A DNA stretch of 64,000 nucleotides from Corynebacterium pseudokroppenstedtii (lineage in GTDB: Bacteria; Actinomycetota; Actinomycetes; Mycobacteriales; Mycobacteriaceae), in NCBI RefSeq assembly GCF_019754945.1, contig NZ_JAEUWU010000006.1, positions 1 to 64,000 on the forward strand, written 5' to 3'. Shown here piece after piece: positions 1 to 8,838 of this stretch; within the stretch, counting starts at the first letter, position 1; the number at the start of each line of letters is the position of its first letter. A program made the translations under genes and the position numbers. The notes beneath the pieces were generated by a model that saw only the letters and a list, made by a program, of their open reading frames with translations, was not told the origin of the DNA and did no database searches.

Positions 1-291
1 CCACCAACACAACCAACAACCGGCTACAAATCTTTCCAGCTGCCGGGCGGCTGCCTCGGCGACGACAAAAAACACTACACACCCCACCCACACACCACAA
101 ACCCCCAGCACACACCCACAAAACACACCAACAAACACAACAAAAAAGGGACCGCACACGCGACCCCGTCCCGTCCGTTCCATCGTCGGCAATCTAGTTG
201 ACCCCAGTAGCGCTCAGGAAAAACCGCCCTTGCGAGAGACCAATCAGTAGGTCTACGCGGCAAACACATCACGGGACTGAGTTACAAAGCA
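1..291. other. Non-coding region downstream of murA, possible rrn leader
   Basis: I see no convincing gene here. The plus strand is A/C-rich with many short ACA/CCA tracts, so the minus strand, which continues murA, is G/T-rich. In mycobacteria and several corynebacteria murA lies directly upstream of an rRNA operon. On the minus strand this stretch could therefore be the promoter and leader of 16S rRNA lying beyond the left edge. That is inference from gene order; no rRNA sequence is visible. Confidence 0.3.
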
Positions 292-1578
292 TCACTCCGC
301 AGAGTCGTGGTGGGCACGCTCGATCGTCGCTCCCAGTTCCGTCAACGTCTCCACAAAGTCCGGATACCCGCGGTCAATGTGATAAACGTCGTTGACTTCG
401 GTCATACCGTCGGCACATAGGCCAGCTAAAACAAGCCCGGCACCTGCGCGGATGTCAGAGCTCCATACCGGGGCAGACGACAATTGTTCCACCCCTCGGA
501 TCATGACATGGTGGCCGTCGATGTAGGCATCGGCACCAAGGCGAGTCATTTCATCAACAAACCGGAAACGCGACTCGAAGACATTCTCGGTAATCACGGA
601 TGTGCCCTCCGACACGGAACACAGCGCAATCGCCATCGGTTGGAGGTCCGTCGGAAAGCCGGGAAACGGCAGCGTCTGGTAATCGACAGCCTTCGGACGG
701 TGGTTTTGCACAACGCGGAATCCCGTCGCGTAGGTTTCTACCTCGGCACCCGCGCCCTTGACCTTCTCCAGAACCAGGTGAAGGAAAGACGGATCAATTC
801 CGCCGACGGTGATATCGCCTTGGGTAATGGCAGCGGCATATGCCCAGGTACCCGCGACAATACGGTCCCCGATCACTTCGTGGCGGACCGGATCCAGCCG
901 AGGAACCCCCTCGACCGTGATCGTATTCGAGCCAGCCCCGGAAATCTTCGCGCCCATTTCTGAGAGCATTGTGCACAAATCCACGATCTCAGGCTCGCGA
1001 GCAGCGTTATCCAGAATGGTGGTGCCCTCCGCCAACACCGCGGCCGTCAAAATATTCTCCGTCGCACCAACCGAAGGGAAATCGAGTTTGATCGACGCAC
1101 CATGCAAGCTTTCAGCTTCAGATACGACGCAACCATGCTCGATTTTCGTCGTCGCACCCAGCTTTTCGAGACCACTTTGATGCATATCCAACGGGCGCGA
1201 CCCGATCGCATCTCCCCCGGGCAAGGCAACCACCGCACGGTGACTACGAGCGGTCAACGGCCCGAGCACGCACACCGACGCGCGGAACTTACGCACAGCA
1301 TCGAAATCCGCATCACTCGTCACGTGCTCTGGAACCGTGATGTAGACCGTCGGTCCATCCAGAACCACTCGGCACCCTAACCCCCGCAGGACGTCGGCCA
1401 TATAAGGAACATCGGCGATCTCGGGGCAATTGGTCAGCACCGTCGTGCCCTCGGCCAACAACGCGGCCCCCATCAGCTTAAGGACACTGTTCTTCGCCCC
1501 CGTCACACGAACCTGCCCTTGCAAACGGGCTCCACCAGTTACCTTGAAATTATCGTTTCGGGATTTCACGTCACTCAC
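292..1578 (-). CDS. murA: UDP-N-acetylglucosamine 1-carboxyvinyltransferase
   Basis: Cytoplasmic enzyme of the first committed peptidoglycan step, transferring enolpyruvate from PEP to UDP-GlcNAc. The 428 residues match the family's length. The N-terminal GAKNS motif (about 27-31) and the active-site loop are clear. The loop reads [10 protein letters not shown] around residues 120-129, with Asp123 where most bacteria have the fosfomycin-binding catalytic Cys. This Cys-to-Asp exchange is known in Mycobacterium tuberculosis MurA and makes the enzyme insensitive to fosfomycin. The gene is divergent from the adenosyltransferase gene, with a 178-bp gap holding both promoters. Confidence 0.97.
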   Translation of the reverse strand: MSDVKSRNDNFKVTGGARLQGQVRVTGAKNSVLKLMGAALLAEGTTVLTNCPEIADVPYMADVLRGLGCRVVLDGPTVYITVPEHVTSDADFDAVRKFRASVCVLGPLTARSHRAVVALPGGDAIGSRPLDMHQSGLEKLGATTKIEHGCVVSEAESLHGASIKLDFPSVGATENILTAAVLAEGTTILDNAAREPEIVDLCTMLSEMGAKISGAGSNTITVEGVPRLDPVRHEVIGDRIVAGTWAYAAAITQGDITVGGIDPSFLHLVLEKVKGAGAEVETYATGFRVVQNHRPKAVDYQTLPFPGFPTDLQPMAIALCSVSEGTSVITENVFESRFRFVDEMTRLGADAYIDGHHVMIRGVEQLSSAPVWSSDIRAGAGLVLAGLCADGMTEVNDVYHIDRGYPDFVETLTELGATIERAHHDSAE

Positions 1579-1756
1579 ACTTACAGGTTAAACAAGCATG
1601 ATCGGGAATGCGCAGAAACCCATCTTAGCAGCGCGGTTGTCAATAATATTTCTGAAATTTTCCTCCCCGACGGCGCGAAACCGATCCTGGGCGACGGGGC
1701 TATATAAAGCACGCGAATAGGGAACGCGCAGACCGGCACGGACGTAACATGAAATC

Positions 1757-2356
1757 ATGAGCGTCCATCTCACCCGCATCTACACACGAACCGGCGACGA
1801 CGGAACCACCGGACTATCGGACTTCTCGCGCGTCAGCAAAAACGACCCGCGGCTTGTCGCATATTCGACGTGCGACGAGGCGAACACCATCATCGGCATG
1901 GCTCTCGCAGCCGAAAATAGCGCTGAGAAGCCGCAACTTCCCGACGCTGCGCAATCTGCTCTCGCCATTATTCAAAACGAACTTTTCGACGCGGGGGCCG
2001 ATCTTTCAACGCCCGTCGTCGAAAATCCGAAATATCCCCCACTTCGGATTGAGCAAAGCTACATCGATCGCCTTGAGAAATGGTGCGACGAATTCAATGA
2101 AGACTTGCCTAAACTCGATTCGTTCATCCTCCCCGGGGGGACGATGACTTCGGCATTCTTGCAGAACGCGCGAGCGGTGGTGCGGCGTGCGGAACGGGCG
2201 GCGTGGGCAGCTGTCGAAGCGTATCCGGACACGACGTCGAAACTGCCCGCCAAGTACCTCAACCGGCTCTCTGACCTGCTGTTTATCTTGTCGCGTGTGG
2301 CGAACGACGGTAACGACGTGAAATGGGTTGGTGGAGGCACGCGCGACTCGTTGTAG
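1757..2356 (+). CDS. Cob(I)yrinic acid a,c-diamide / cobalamin adenosyltransferase, PduO type
   Basis: Transfers the adenosyl group of ATP to cob(I)alamin in the cytoplasm. The 199-residue protein has the N-terminal nucleotide-binding signature RIYTRTGDDGTTGL (residues 7-20) and the later RRAERAAW helix motif typical of PduO/EutT-type enzymes. It sits between murA and ramA, the order known from Corynebacterium glutamicum. It converges on ramA, and the 46-bp gap contains a short perfect hairpin (CCTGTA-TCGG-TACAGG) that may help end transcription, though no T-run follows. Confidence 0.95.
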   Translation: MSVHLTRIYTRTGDDGTTGLSDFSRVSKNDPRLVAYSTCDEANTIIGMALAAENSAEKPQLPDAAQSALAIIQNELFDAGADLSTPVVENPKYPPLRIEQSYIDRLEKWCDEFNEDLPKLDSFILPGGTMTSAFLQNARAVVRRAERAAWAAVEAYPDTTSKLPAKYLNRLSDLLFILSRVANDGNDVKWVGGGTRDSL

Positions 2357-2402
2357 ACGCACCTGTATCGGTACAGGCGGTCTCAACGCCCAGAGCTCTG
2401 TT

Positions 2403-3266
2403 TTACGGCAAGGCCCCAATGCGACGTGCAGCATTCACCGCTTCATAGCGAGTGTGCGCACCCAATTTACGCATCACCGAACGGAGATAGCTCTTCACGG
2501 TTTCCGCTCCGATGCCCATCTCTTCCGCAGCCTCAACGTTGGTGTGCCCCAAGGCCACGCAGGCCAAAACATCCAGCTCACGCGCGGAAAGTTTCGTCGT
2601 TTGCTTTACCCGAACAGGCTGAACCATTTGATCACACAGCTGTTCAAGCTCTTGGCGAAGATCATCGGACTCTACACGGTTCGCCAGCATCCGGAGCTTC
2701 GAGTGAGTAGAGCGGACCTGCTCCCACTCGGCACCGTTCATTAACCGACCGCTCTTCCCACCACTGCGGCTCGGGTCGGTGCGGCGGAAAGCGTCGCCGA
2801 CAGCCAAATCCTGCTCAAGGGTGCGGGCAGTCATGGTCACTTCTTCCAGGACTTTGTCGCCAAGGCGGACTGGTGAGTGAACGCCTGCATACAACACCCC
2901 GCGCAGGTCACGAGAGACGATGATCGGCACCGCAACCACGGAGTGCAGGCCCTCATCTTGAATGGCACGGTCGTGTTCGTGGGAGATCACCTTTGCCCGG
3001 GTGTAATCACTAACGCCGACCGGGCGACGCGTTGTTACCACGCGACCGCCCACGCCTGATCCGGCGTCGATGGAAAGATTGTGTAAAGCCGGTGTACGAA
3101 GCCCAACCCACGCGTTGATCTTAAGGCTGTTATCCGTCTCGATCGCGCCATACATAGTCACGGGAATTCCGGTGGCGTTCTTCAACGAGGCGAGAGCTCT
3201 CCGAACGGCTTCACCATCGTCTTTGTATCGTAGTGCGTCCACGACTACCCTCCTGGTATCCCCCAC
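2403..3266 (-). CDS. ramA: LuxR-type regulator of acetate metabolism RamA
   Basis: Transcription factor of 287 residues. An N-terminal GAF-like sensor domain covers about 20-160 and a C-terminal LuxR/FixJ helix-turn-helix covers about 225-285 (KLSARELDVLACVALGHTN...ETVKSYLRSVMRKLG). Architecture, length and position beside the adenosyltransferase and murA match RamA, which in C. glutamicum controls acetate and sugar metabolism, cell-wall and resuscitation genes. It also represses its own gene. G-rich and C-rich motifs of the published RamA type lie just upstream. Confidence 0.9.
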   Translation of the reverse strand: MGDTRRVVVDALRYKDDGEAVRRALASLKNATGIPVTMYGAIETDNSLKINAWVGLRTPALHNLSIDAGSGVGGRVVTTRRPVGVSDYTRAKVISHEHDRAIQDEGLHSVVAVPIIVSRDLRGVLYAGVHSPVRLGDKVLEEVTMTARTLEQDLAVGDAFRRTDPSRSGGKSGRLMNGAEWEQVRSTHSKLRMLANRVESDDLRQELEQLCDQMVQPVRVKQTTKLSARELDVLACVALGHTNVEAAEEMGIGAETVKSYLRSVMRKLGAHTRYEAVNAARRIGALP

Positions 3267-3809
3267 CGGGTTACACCCGATGGGGGCAAAAACACGCTTC
3301 GAGCTTCACTATAAAGCCAGTAAATTGCCCTACAAAATGTAACTGAAGGATTCAAACGATCATCGACGGTCGCTTGACCGGCTGTGAGCTGGGGTTTTCC
3401 ATTGTGGTTGGGCAATATGGGAGCGGAAAAATGTGAACTATCTCTCACAGAGATAAATAAGATTTCTCATATTCTTTTAGCAGTAAAATCACGTGCTACC
3501 TTTTACTACCCCACCGACACCCGGTGACTAACCGACGCAGAAAAACCCATCTACCAGGACTTACGGTCCCCATTTCGGGTAGCTCAGACCGTTCGCCACA
3601 CGAAAAGGCGCACAAAACGATGGGGGAAACGACCCGCCAGAGGGACGAAACAACAATCGAAACCGCGCGATAAGACGACAGAATGACGGACCGCTATAAA
3701 GGGGGTTTAACGCCGCCTAAAACCAAAAATTAAAACCTACGGTTCCGTTGTTTTTACCCCCTCTACCCCCATGCGTGTTGAGCGCGGTGTTTTCATCATC
3801 CCAGCACAC
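3267..3809. promoter_or_regulatory. ramA upstream region with RamA-like C4-5/G4-6 motifs
   Basis: A 543-bp stretch with no supported gene. Runs of the kind bound by RamA (A-C4-5 or G4-6-T/C, established in C. glutamicum) occur as a close pair within the first codons and leader of ramA (CCCCCACC and GATGGGGGC, about 3258-3288). Further copies lie near 3510, 3575 and 3620. Autoregulation of ramA is thus plausible. The downstream end of the DUF2505 gene also lies here; I see no clear terminator for it. Confidence 0.4.
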
Positions 3810-4379
3810 CTACTGTCCCCACGTCTGGGTGGCCAGATCATTAATCCGCTCAATCGTCCTATCCAAGGAGGCGCCGAGACTCGAGACGACGCTTTTTTCG
3901 AGTTTCCGCCCCACCACAGGAATACGAGACTTCGCGGTCGCCTTCGCATCAACATGGCAACCGAGCGATTTTTCACCAACTTGATTAGTTTCACTCTGCT
4001 CAACCCCACCGGACGACGCAGAATAGCGAAACGTGATGCTCATCCGCCCGGTGTTCCCTGGCAGCGACGCTTCACTTTCAATGCGGAATGAGCCATTTTC
4101 CAACGGGAAAACCGTACTCGACTGCGTCATGCGCAGTGTTTTCGGCTTGGCGTCCTCGCCAGCGTCCTCCGGCGGCTGCATGACCTGTTCTGCCGTCGCC
4201 TCAGAGAAAACTGAGCCATCGTCACGACGTTCATAACGCGAGTCAACGATCGTTACCGGCCTCTCGGACGTGCCACCACTTCGCAGTAGAAATTCCTCGC
4301 TACAGCAAATTTCGTACACGCGGTCAATCGGCTGAGCAAAGTCACGTTGTTCCGTCTTCGACGCACTCATACGTGCCAT
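3810..4379 (-). CDS. DUF2505 family protein
   Basis: A cytoplasmic protein of 189 residues with no signal peptide or membrane segment. The layout (FAQPIDRVYEICCSEEFLL near the start, a long beta-rich middle, and an ending KSVVSSLGASLDRTIERINDLAT) fits the actinobacterial DUF2505 family, which has a START/SRPBCC-like lipid-binding fold. No enzyme function is known. The start could also be the in-frame ATG three codons downstream (4370). The gene is 61 bp downstream of the enoyl-CoA hydratase gene on the same strand, so co-transcription is likely. Confidence 0.82.
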   Translation of the reverse strand: MARMSASKTEQRDFAQPIDRVYEICCSEEFLLRSGGTSERPVTIVDSRYERRDDGSVFSEATAEQVMQPPEDAGEDAKPKTLRMTQSSTVFPLENGSFRIESEASLPGNTGRMSITFRYSASSGGVEQSETNQVGEKSLGCHVDAKATAKSRIPVVGRKLEKSVVSSLGASLDRTIERINDLATQTWGQ

Positions 4380-4440
4380 TCTTTCATGAAGTCACACTGG
4401 CATGCGGAACACACTGGCACGGATGCACTAGCAGCAATTC

Positions 4441-5316
4441 CTACTGGTTATGCTGCCATTTCGCCGGGCGCTTTTCAGCGAAGGCCGACATCCCCTCTTT
4501 CTGGTCAGCAGTGGCGAACAAACTATAAAAGCTCTCCCGCTCTGCACGAAGCCCCTCAGACAACGTCGTCTCAAAGGCTCGATCCACAGCATTTGTCGCA
4601 GCGCGAAGAGCTGTAGCACTGAAACCAGCAACTGTTTTCGCAACCTCGTAAACATCCTCGGTAAAGGAGTCAGAGGGGAACACACGGGAGACCAAGCCGC
4701 AGCGTTCGGCTTCGTCGGCACGCATCGGCCTCCCCGTTAGCACCAAATCCATCGCCTTCGCTTTACCGATTGCCCTGGTTAAACGCTGAGTACCACCGAG
4801 GCCAGGAATAATTCCCAGCGTGATTTCCGGCTGCCCGAAGCGCGCAGTTTCCGAGGCCAACACAATGTCGCCGGTCATGGCCAGTTCGCACCCGCCCCCC
4901 AGCGCGTACCCCGACACCGCGGTAATGATTGGCGTATCGACCTCGCGCAGGCGATCGAGCTCGCCGAACATCCGTCGTTCCCTGATCTCAGGAAAGGTGC
5001 GGTCCTTCATCTCTTTAATGTCTGCGCCCGCGGCGAAGGCCTTCTCAGATCCGGTTATGACAATCACGCCGACAGATGGATCGGTATCCAAAGTCTCAAC
5101 GGCATCCACCAAATCACGCACTAACGCCGCATTGAGCGCGTTGAGCGCGCGCGGACGATTCAGCGTCACCGTCGCTACGCGACCGTCCTGTGAGACCAGC
5201 ACCGTCTCGTATTCAGCCGAGTCGGGCTGAACCTTCGATTCGCTCGCTTTATTGCCACTATTCTTTTCGTTCATTGTCGACGGATCCTCCGCGTTGTTGC
5301 TCGCGTTACTGGCCAT
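4441..5316 (-). CDS. Enoyl-CoA hydratase/isomerase
   Basis: Crotonase-fold enzyme hydrating 2-enoyl-CoA in fatty-acid beta-oxidation. After a hydrophilic N-terminal extension of about 38 residues, the crotonase core shows the oxyanion-hole motifs AFAAGADIKEM and AVSGYALGGGCELAM. The glutamates of the active site lie in GGCELAM and in FGQPEITLGIIPGLGGTQRL. It is 291 residues against about 257 for typical EchA proteins. The extra length is at the N-terminus, so a start downstream of 5316 is possible. The gene is divergent from cysK. Confidence 0.92.
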   Translation of the reverse strand: MASNASNNAEDPSTMNEKNSGNKASESKVQPDSAEYETVLVSQDGRVATVTLNRPRALNALNAALVRDLVDAVETLDTDPSVGVIVITGSEKAFAAGADIKEMKDRTFPEIRERRMFGELDRLREVDTPIITAVSGYALGGGCELAMTGDIVLASETARFGQPEITLGIIPGLGGTQRLTRAIGKAKAMDLVLTGRPMRADEAERCGLVSRVFPSDSFTEDVYEVAKTVAGFSATALRAATNAVDRAFETTLSEGLRAERESFYSLFATADQKEGMSAFAEKRPAKWQHNQ

Positions 5317-5557
5317 GTATTTTCCACCTCAGTGTTAGTGCTCAGTGTTAGTGACGTGTTCGTTTCAACTGGATTTTTACGCCAAAACCCCGTTCCAGAT
5401 CTGTGGCCGTCGGAGCTTCGGCGATCCAGTTGAAGTCTGTGGGGACGATCCTAACGTGAGGTCCGGACATACGGGACGAAACGCAGTTTTCGTCCTCGGT
5501 GGGTATTCGAACGTTCCAAACTCAGCACTCATCCGCTCAGTAGACACTCGCACGTTA

Positions 5558-5573
5558 CAGACCGATCTGTCTG
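5558..5573. promoter_or_regulatory. McbR-like operator upstream of cysK
   Basis: The sequence CAGACCGATCTGTCTG is an inverted repeat AGAC-N6-GTCT. It fits the core of the TAGAC-N6-GTCTA operator of the TetR-type sulfur regulator McbR of C. glutamicum, which controls cysK there. It lies 137 bp upstream of the cysK start in the 393-bp divergent region between the hydratase gene and cysK. I see no gene in the rest of that region. Confidence 0.45.
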
Positions 5574-5709
5574 TTTATTTCAGGGAAGAAAGCGTAGACT
5601 GACGAACGGCGAGGGACGACATCTACGATTCCCTCAGCACGCAGCGAAAATAAGGTCTGCGGCCATTAGGCCAAGGACCGGTAAGAAATCACGAATTGGA
5701 GATTCACCC

Positions 5710-6648
5710 ATGTCAAACGTCTATGACAATGTTTCTGAACTCGTCGGCAACACGCCACTAGTTCGACTGAACTCTCTCACAAAGGACCTTGACGCCGAGG
5801 TCCTCGTGAAGCTGGAGTACTACAACCCCGCCAACTCGGTGAAGGACCGCATCGGTGCAGCAATCATCGACGCAGCTGAAGCCGACGGTTCCCTCAAACC
5901 CGGCGGCACCATTATTGAAGCAACGTCCGGGAACACAGGCATCGCCCTCGCCATGGTCGGAGCCGCACGAGGCTACAAAGTAGTGCTCACCATGCCGGAG
6001 TCCATGTCGAAAGAGCGTCGCGCACTCCTCCGCGCACTCGGTGCAGAACTCGTCCTCACTCCGCCCCCATCAGGCATGCAGGGTGCCGTCGACAAGGCCC
6101 AAGAACTAGCCGATAACACCGAAAACTCCATCTTGGCGTCACAGTTCACCAACCCGGCCAACCCCAAGAAGCACTACGACACCACCGGGCCTGAGATCTG
6201 GAACGACACCGACGGAAACGTTGATGTTTTCGTTGCCGGTGTTGGCACTGGCGGCACCATTACCGGCGTCGGCAAGTACCTGAAGGAACAAAAGAGCGAC
6301 GTCAAAGTTGTTGGTGTCGAGCCATCCGATTCTCCGCTGCTCTCTGAGGGCCGCGCGGGGTCTCACAAGATCCAGGGAATCGGAACCAACTTCTACCCTG
6401 AGACGCTTGACCGCGATATCCTGGACAATGTGTTGACCGTCAGCTTTGAGGACGCCGTTTCGACGGCACAGGCTGCGGCTGCGAAGGAAGGTATCCTCGG
6501 CGGGATTTCCTCCGGCGGCAACATCTGGGCTGCGCTTCAGGAAGCTAAGAAGCCGGAAAACAAAGGCAAGACCATTGTGACTGTGGTGTGCGACTTCGGT
6601 GAGCGCTACATCTCCACGCCGCTGTTCGAAGGACTTCGCGACGACTAA
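5710..6648 (+). CDS. cysK: Cysteine synthase A
   Basis: PLP-dependent O-acetylserine (thiol)-lyase making cysteine from O-acetylserine and sulfide. The 312 residues match the family. Visible are the PLP lysine in NPANSVKDRIG (Lys45), the substrate loop EATSGNTGI, the phosphate-binding GVGTGGTITG and the C-terminal GISSGGN. A GGAGA ribosome-binding site precedes the ATG. The next gene is the serine acetyltransferase that supplies its substrate, but a strong terminator-like hairpin separates the two. Confidence 0.97.
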   Translation: MSNVYDNVSELVGNTPLVRLNSLTKDLDAEVLVKLEYYNPANSVKDRIGAAIIDAAEADGSLKPGGTIIEATSGNTGIALAMVGAARGYKVVLTMPESMSKERRALLRALGAELVLTPPPSGMQGAVDKAQELADNTENSILASQFTNPANPKKHYDTTGPEIWNDTDGNVDVFVAGVGTGGTITGVGKYLKEQKSDVKVVGVEPSDSPLLSEGRAGSHKIQGIGTNFYPETLDRDILDNVLTVSFEDAVSTAQAAAAKEGILGGISSGGNIWAALQEAKKPENKGKTIVTVVCDFGERYISTPLFEGLRDD

Positions 6649-6680
6649 AGCTGGCTAATTCCGACGGCTGGAAGGGTCTG

Positions 6681-6714
6681 ACGGGCGGATGGACACCCTC
6701 CATCTGCCCGTTTT
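6681..6714 (+). terminator. Strong hairpin between cysK and cysE
   Basis: A 13-bp stem with one G-T wobble (ACGGGCGGATGGA / TCCATCTGCCCGT), a 5-base CACCC loop and a following TTTT form a good intrinsic terminator after cysK. It ends 26 bp before the preferred cysE start. The two genes may therefore be made at different levels, or this may be an attenuator. Confidence 0.75.
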
Positions 6715-6739
6715 GGTCATAACAGGTACGCTTCTTGGC

Positions 6740-7360
6740 ATGCTCGGTTCGATCATCACAACCCTCAAAGAGGATCTGCGCAACGCACGCGAACATGACC
6801 CTGCAGCCAGAGGCGACGCAGAAAATGCCCTGGTCTACTCCGGTCTTCACGCGATTTGGTCGTACCGAGTAGCACACTGTTGGTGGGAACGCGGCTGGAA
6901 AGGCCCCGCCCGTGTCCTGTCGCAATTCACCCGGTTTATGACGGGGATCGAAATTCATCCCGGCGCGACGATTGGACGCAGGTTTTTCATCGACCACGGG
7001 ATGGGCGTGGTCATCGGCGAAACCGCCGAAATTGGCGACGGCGTCATGCTCTATCACGGCGTGACTCTGGGTGGGCAGGTGCTTACACAGACCAAGCGTC
7101 ACCCTACTGTGGGCGACAACGTCACTATCGGCGCTGGCGCGAAGGTGCTTGGCCCGATCACAATCGGTGACAACACGTCGATCGGCGCGAACGCCGTCGT
7201 GACGAAAGATATCCCGGCGAACTGCATCGCCGTCGGAATCCCCGCGACGTGCAGGCGACGCAAAGAATGCGAATGCACCAAGCTAGTCGACCCCGACAAA
7301 TACGTCACGAGTGCTCATGACCCACTCAAAGGTGGGTCTAAAAAGTCGGACGCTTCATAG
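6740..7360 (+). CDS. cysE: Serine O-acetyltransferase
   Basis: Acetylates serine with acetyl-CoA to supply O-acetylserine for CysK. The left-handed beta-helix hexapeptide repeats ([20 protein letters not shown], then [23 protein letters not shown]) are clear. The start at 6740 is preferred because family members begin close to this point ([13 protein letters not shown]). An in-frame ATG at 6689 would fall inside the terminator-like hairpin. From 6740 the protein is 206 residues, normal for the short actinobacterial form. The C-terminal tail after the helix is Cys-rich ([11 protein letters not shown]), which is a little unusual. Confidence 0.94.
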   Translation: MLGSIITTLKEDLRNAREHDPAARGDAENALVYSGLHAIWSYRVAHCWWERGWKGPARVLSQFTRFMTGIEIHPGATIGRRFFIDHGMGVVIGETAEIGDGVMLYHGVTLGGQVLTQTKRHPTVGDNVTIGAGAKVLGPITIGDNTSIGANAVVTKDIPANCIAVGIPATCRRRKECECTKLVDPDKYVTSAHDPLKGGSKKSDAS

Positions 7361-7402
7361 GAGCTTCGTAGGAGCCGGTGGAACGAGTGGCCAACGCCGC
7401 AG

Positions 7403-7705
7403 CTAGTCCACGACTAGGTCGGCGTAATCATGATTCTTGGACACAAAGTGGGCAACGGCAGAACACGTCGGAATGATATGCATGCCAGCTTCTCTAGTTT
7501 CATCAAGAGCTGACTTAATCAGCTTGGACGACAGGCCTTGGCCGCGGAACTCGGGGTGCACCACCGTGTGGTTGAAATCCCGTACGTCCCCAGCAGCCGT
7601 GGGAGAGTACTCGGCGAATCCCGCTATCTCACCGTCGACTTCAATAATGAAACGGTGACGATCAGCTTCATGCTTGACGTGGGCATTGACATCGTTATCT
7701 GACAT
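7403..7705 (-). CDS. Small GNAT-family N-acetyltransferase
   Basis: A 100-residue protein with the acetyl-CoA-binding signature HTVVHPEFRGQGLSSKLI and the later AGMHIIPTCSAVAHFVSKN. This is the compact YjdJ/Gtn-like GNAT type, half the usual GNAT length but normal for that subfamily. The substrate is unknown. It is convergent with cysE and stands just downstream of the tRNA-Phe gene and its terminator on the same strand. Confidence 0.87.
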   Translation of the reverse strand: MSDNDVNAHVKHEADRHRFIIEVDGEIAGFAEYSPTAAGDVRDFNHTVVHPEFRGQGLSSKLIKSALDETREAGMHIIPTCSAVAHFVSKNHDYADLVVD

Positions 7706-7736
7706 AACCCCACTCTAGACGGATTAAACGAAGGAA

Positions 7737-7768
7737 ACCCCTACTCCACACATTGGCAAAGTAGGGGT
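7737..7768 (-). terminator. Terminator of the tRNA-Phe gene
   Basis: An 8-bp perfect stem ACCCCTAC/GTAGGGGT lies 5 bp downstream of the tRNA on the minus strand and is followed by TTTCCTT, the form of an intrinsic terminator. Confidence 0.7.
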
Positions 7769-7772
7769 GATG

Positions 7773-7845
7773 TGGCCAGAGCCGGGATCGAACCGGCGAC
7801 CTTTCACTTTTCAGGCGAACGCTCTGCCGACTGAGCTATCTGGCC
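7773..7845 (-). tRNA. tRNA-Phe (GAA)
   Basis: A full cloverleaf can be drawn on the minus strand: acceptor GGCCAGA/TCTGGCC, D-arm GCTC...GAGC, anticodon stem TTCGC/GTGAA with loop CTGAAAA (anticodon GAA), and T-arm GCCGG-TTCGATC-CCGGC. The discriminator is A. The 3' CCA is not encoded. Confidence 0.96.
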
Positions 7846-8016
7846 ACCACGTCAGCCCAGGTAAACCGGGCTTCACGCACGAGACGATACTTTACCTGTC
7901 GCCTCAGAAAGAACGCAAATAGGCCTACAGCCTGCACGTACAGAACCTGCAGGGCCACACAGGACTACGTGCGAACGATGGGATTCGGCTGCTTGACCGG
8001 TACCACCCAACCAGCG

Positions 8017-8838
8017 CTACTCGTCCTCACCGGCGTTAGTCGTCGCCGAGTGAAACTCAAGATTAATCCCATCCGGGGTTTCCCACACGCGCGATTCCAC
8101 ATCGAAGTGCCGCTCGATGACGTCCTCAGTGAAGACATCGCGTGGCGCACCCGCAGCAACAGGGTCGCCACCATCCAAAACAATGACGTAATCACAAAAC
8201 TTCGCGGCTAGGTTCAAATCGTGAAGAACCACGACAGTCACCAGACTCGAGCTCGACACATACCCCATCAGCTGCAGCTGAGCACTAATATCAAGGTGGT
8301 TCGTCGGCTCATCAAGAAGGATCACATCAGGCTGCGTCGCCAGAGCGCGCGCAAGATGCACACGCTGCTGCTCACCGCCTGAGAGATGGACGAAGCGCCG
8401 ATCAAGCAGGTCATGCACTCCCACCTCTCGTGCCGACGCCACCACCATGTCACGGTCGCTTTGGCGCATTCCCAGCACACCGAGGTACGGGGTTCGCCCC
8501 AACGCGATGACATCCCGGACGGTGACGTCGGTACTAGCCACATTATGTTGCGCGACAAAAGCCATCCGACGTGCGCGAATCTTCCGCGGGATCGTATCCC
8601 AGTCTTCACCGTCAATCGTGACGTGTCCAGAATGTGGGGCCAGGCCGGCGATGGCACGCAACAAGGTGGTCTTGCCCGACCCGTTACGCCCGACTATTCC
8701 GACCGTGTCACCTGAACGGGCCTCGAACGACACGTTATTCACCGGAGGAACGCGTGAGCATACGTCGGCAACAACGAATGAGACCGAGCGACCCGCGTTC
8801 TCCGCGGGATCAGTGGCTGAATCGTGATTGTTAGACAT
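8017..8838 (-). CDS. ABC transporter ATP-binding protein, FecE/FhuC type
   Basis: Cytoplasmic ATPase of a binding-protein-dependent importer for metal chelates (iron siderophore, heme or cobalamin). Of 273 residues, Walker A is GRNGSGKTT (50-58), the signature LSGGEQQRV is near 152-160 and Walker B VILLDEP near 172-178, followed by the switch His in VVLHDLN. It overlaps the permease gene by 8 bp, so the three genes form one operon (binding protein, permease, ATPase). Confidence 0.93.
   Translation of the reverse strand: MSNNHDSATDPAENAGRSVSFVVADVCSRVPPVNNVSFEARSGDTVGIVGRNGSGKTTLLRAIAGLAPHSGHVTIDGEDWDTIPRKIRARRMAFVAQHNVASTDVTVRDVIALGRTPYLGVLGMRQSDRDMVVASAREVGVHDLLDRRFVHLSGGEQQRVHLARALATQPDVILLDEPTNHLDISAQLQLMGYVSSSSLVTVVVLHDLNLAAKFCDYVIVLDGGDPVAAGAPRDVFTEDVIERHFDVESRVWETPDGINLEFHSATTNAGEDE

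Noticed and set aside
484-963. Open frame on the plus strand opposite murA (159 codons), and similar long frames opposite other GC-rich genes.
   Set aside because: Lies fully within murA and has no domain, ribosome-binding site or sensible composition; a shadow frame.
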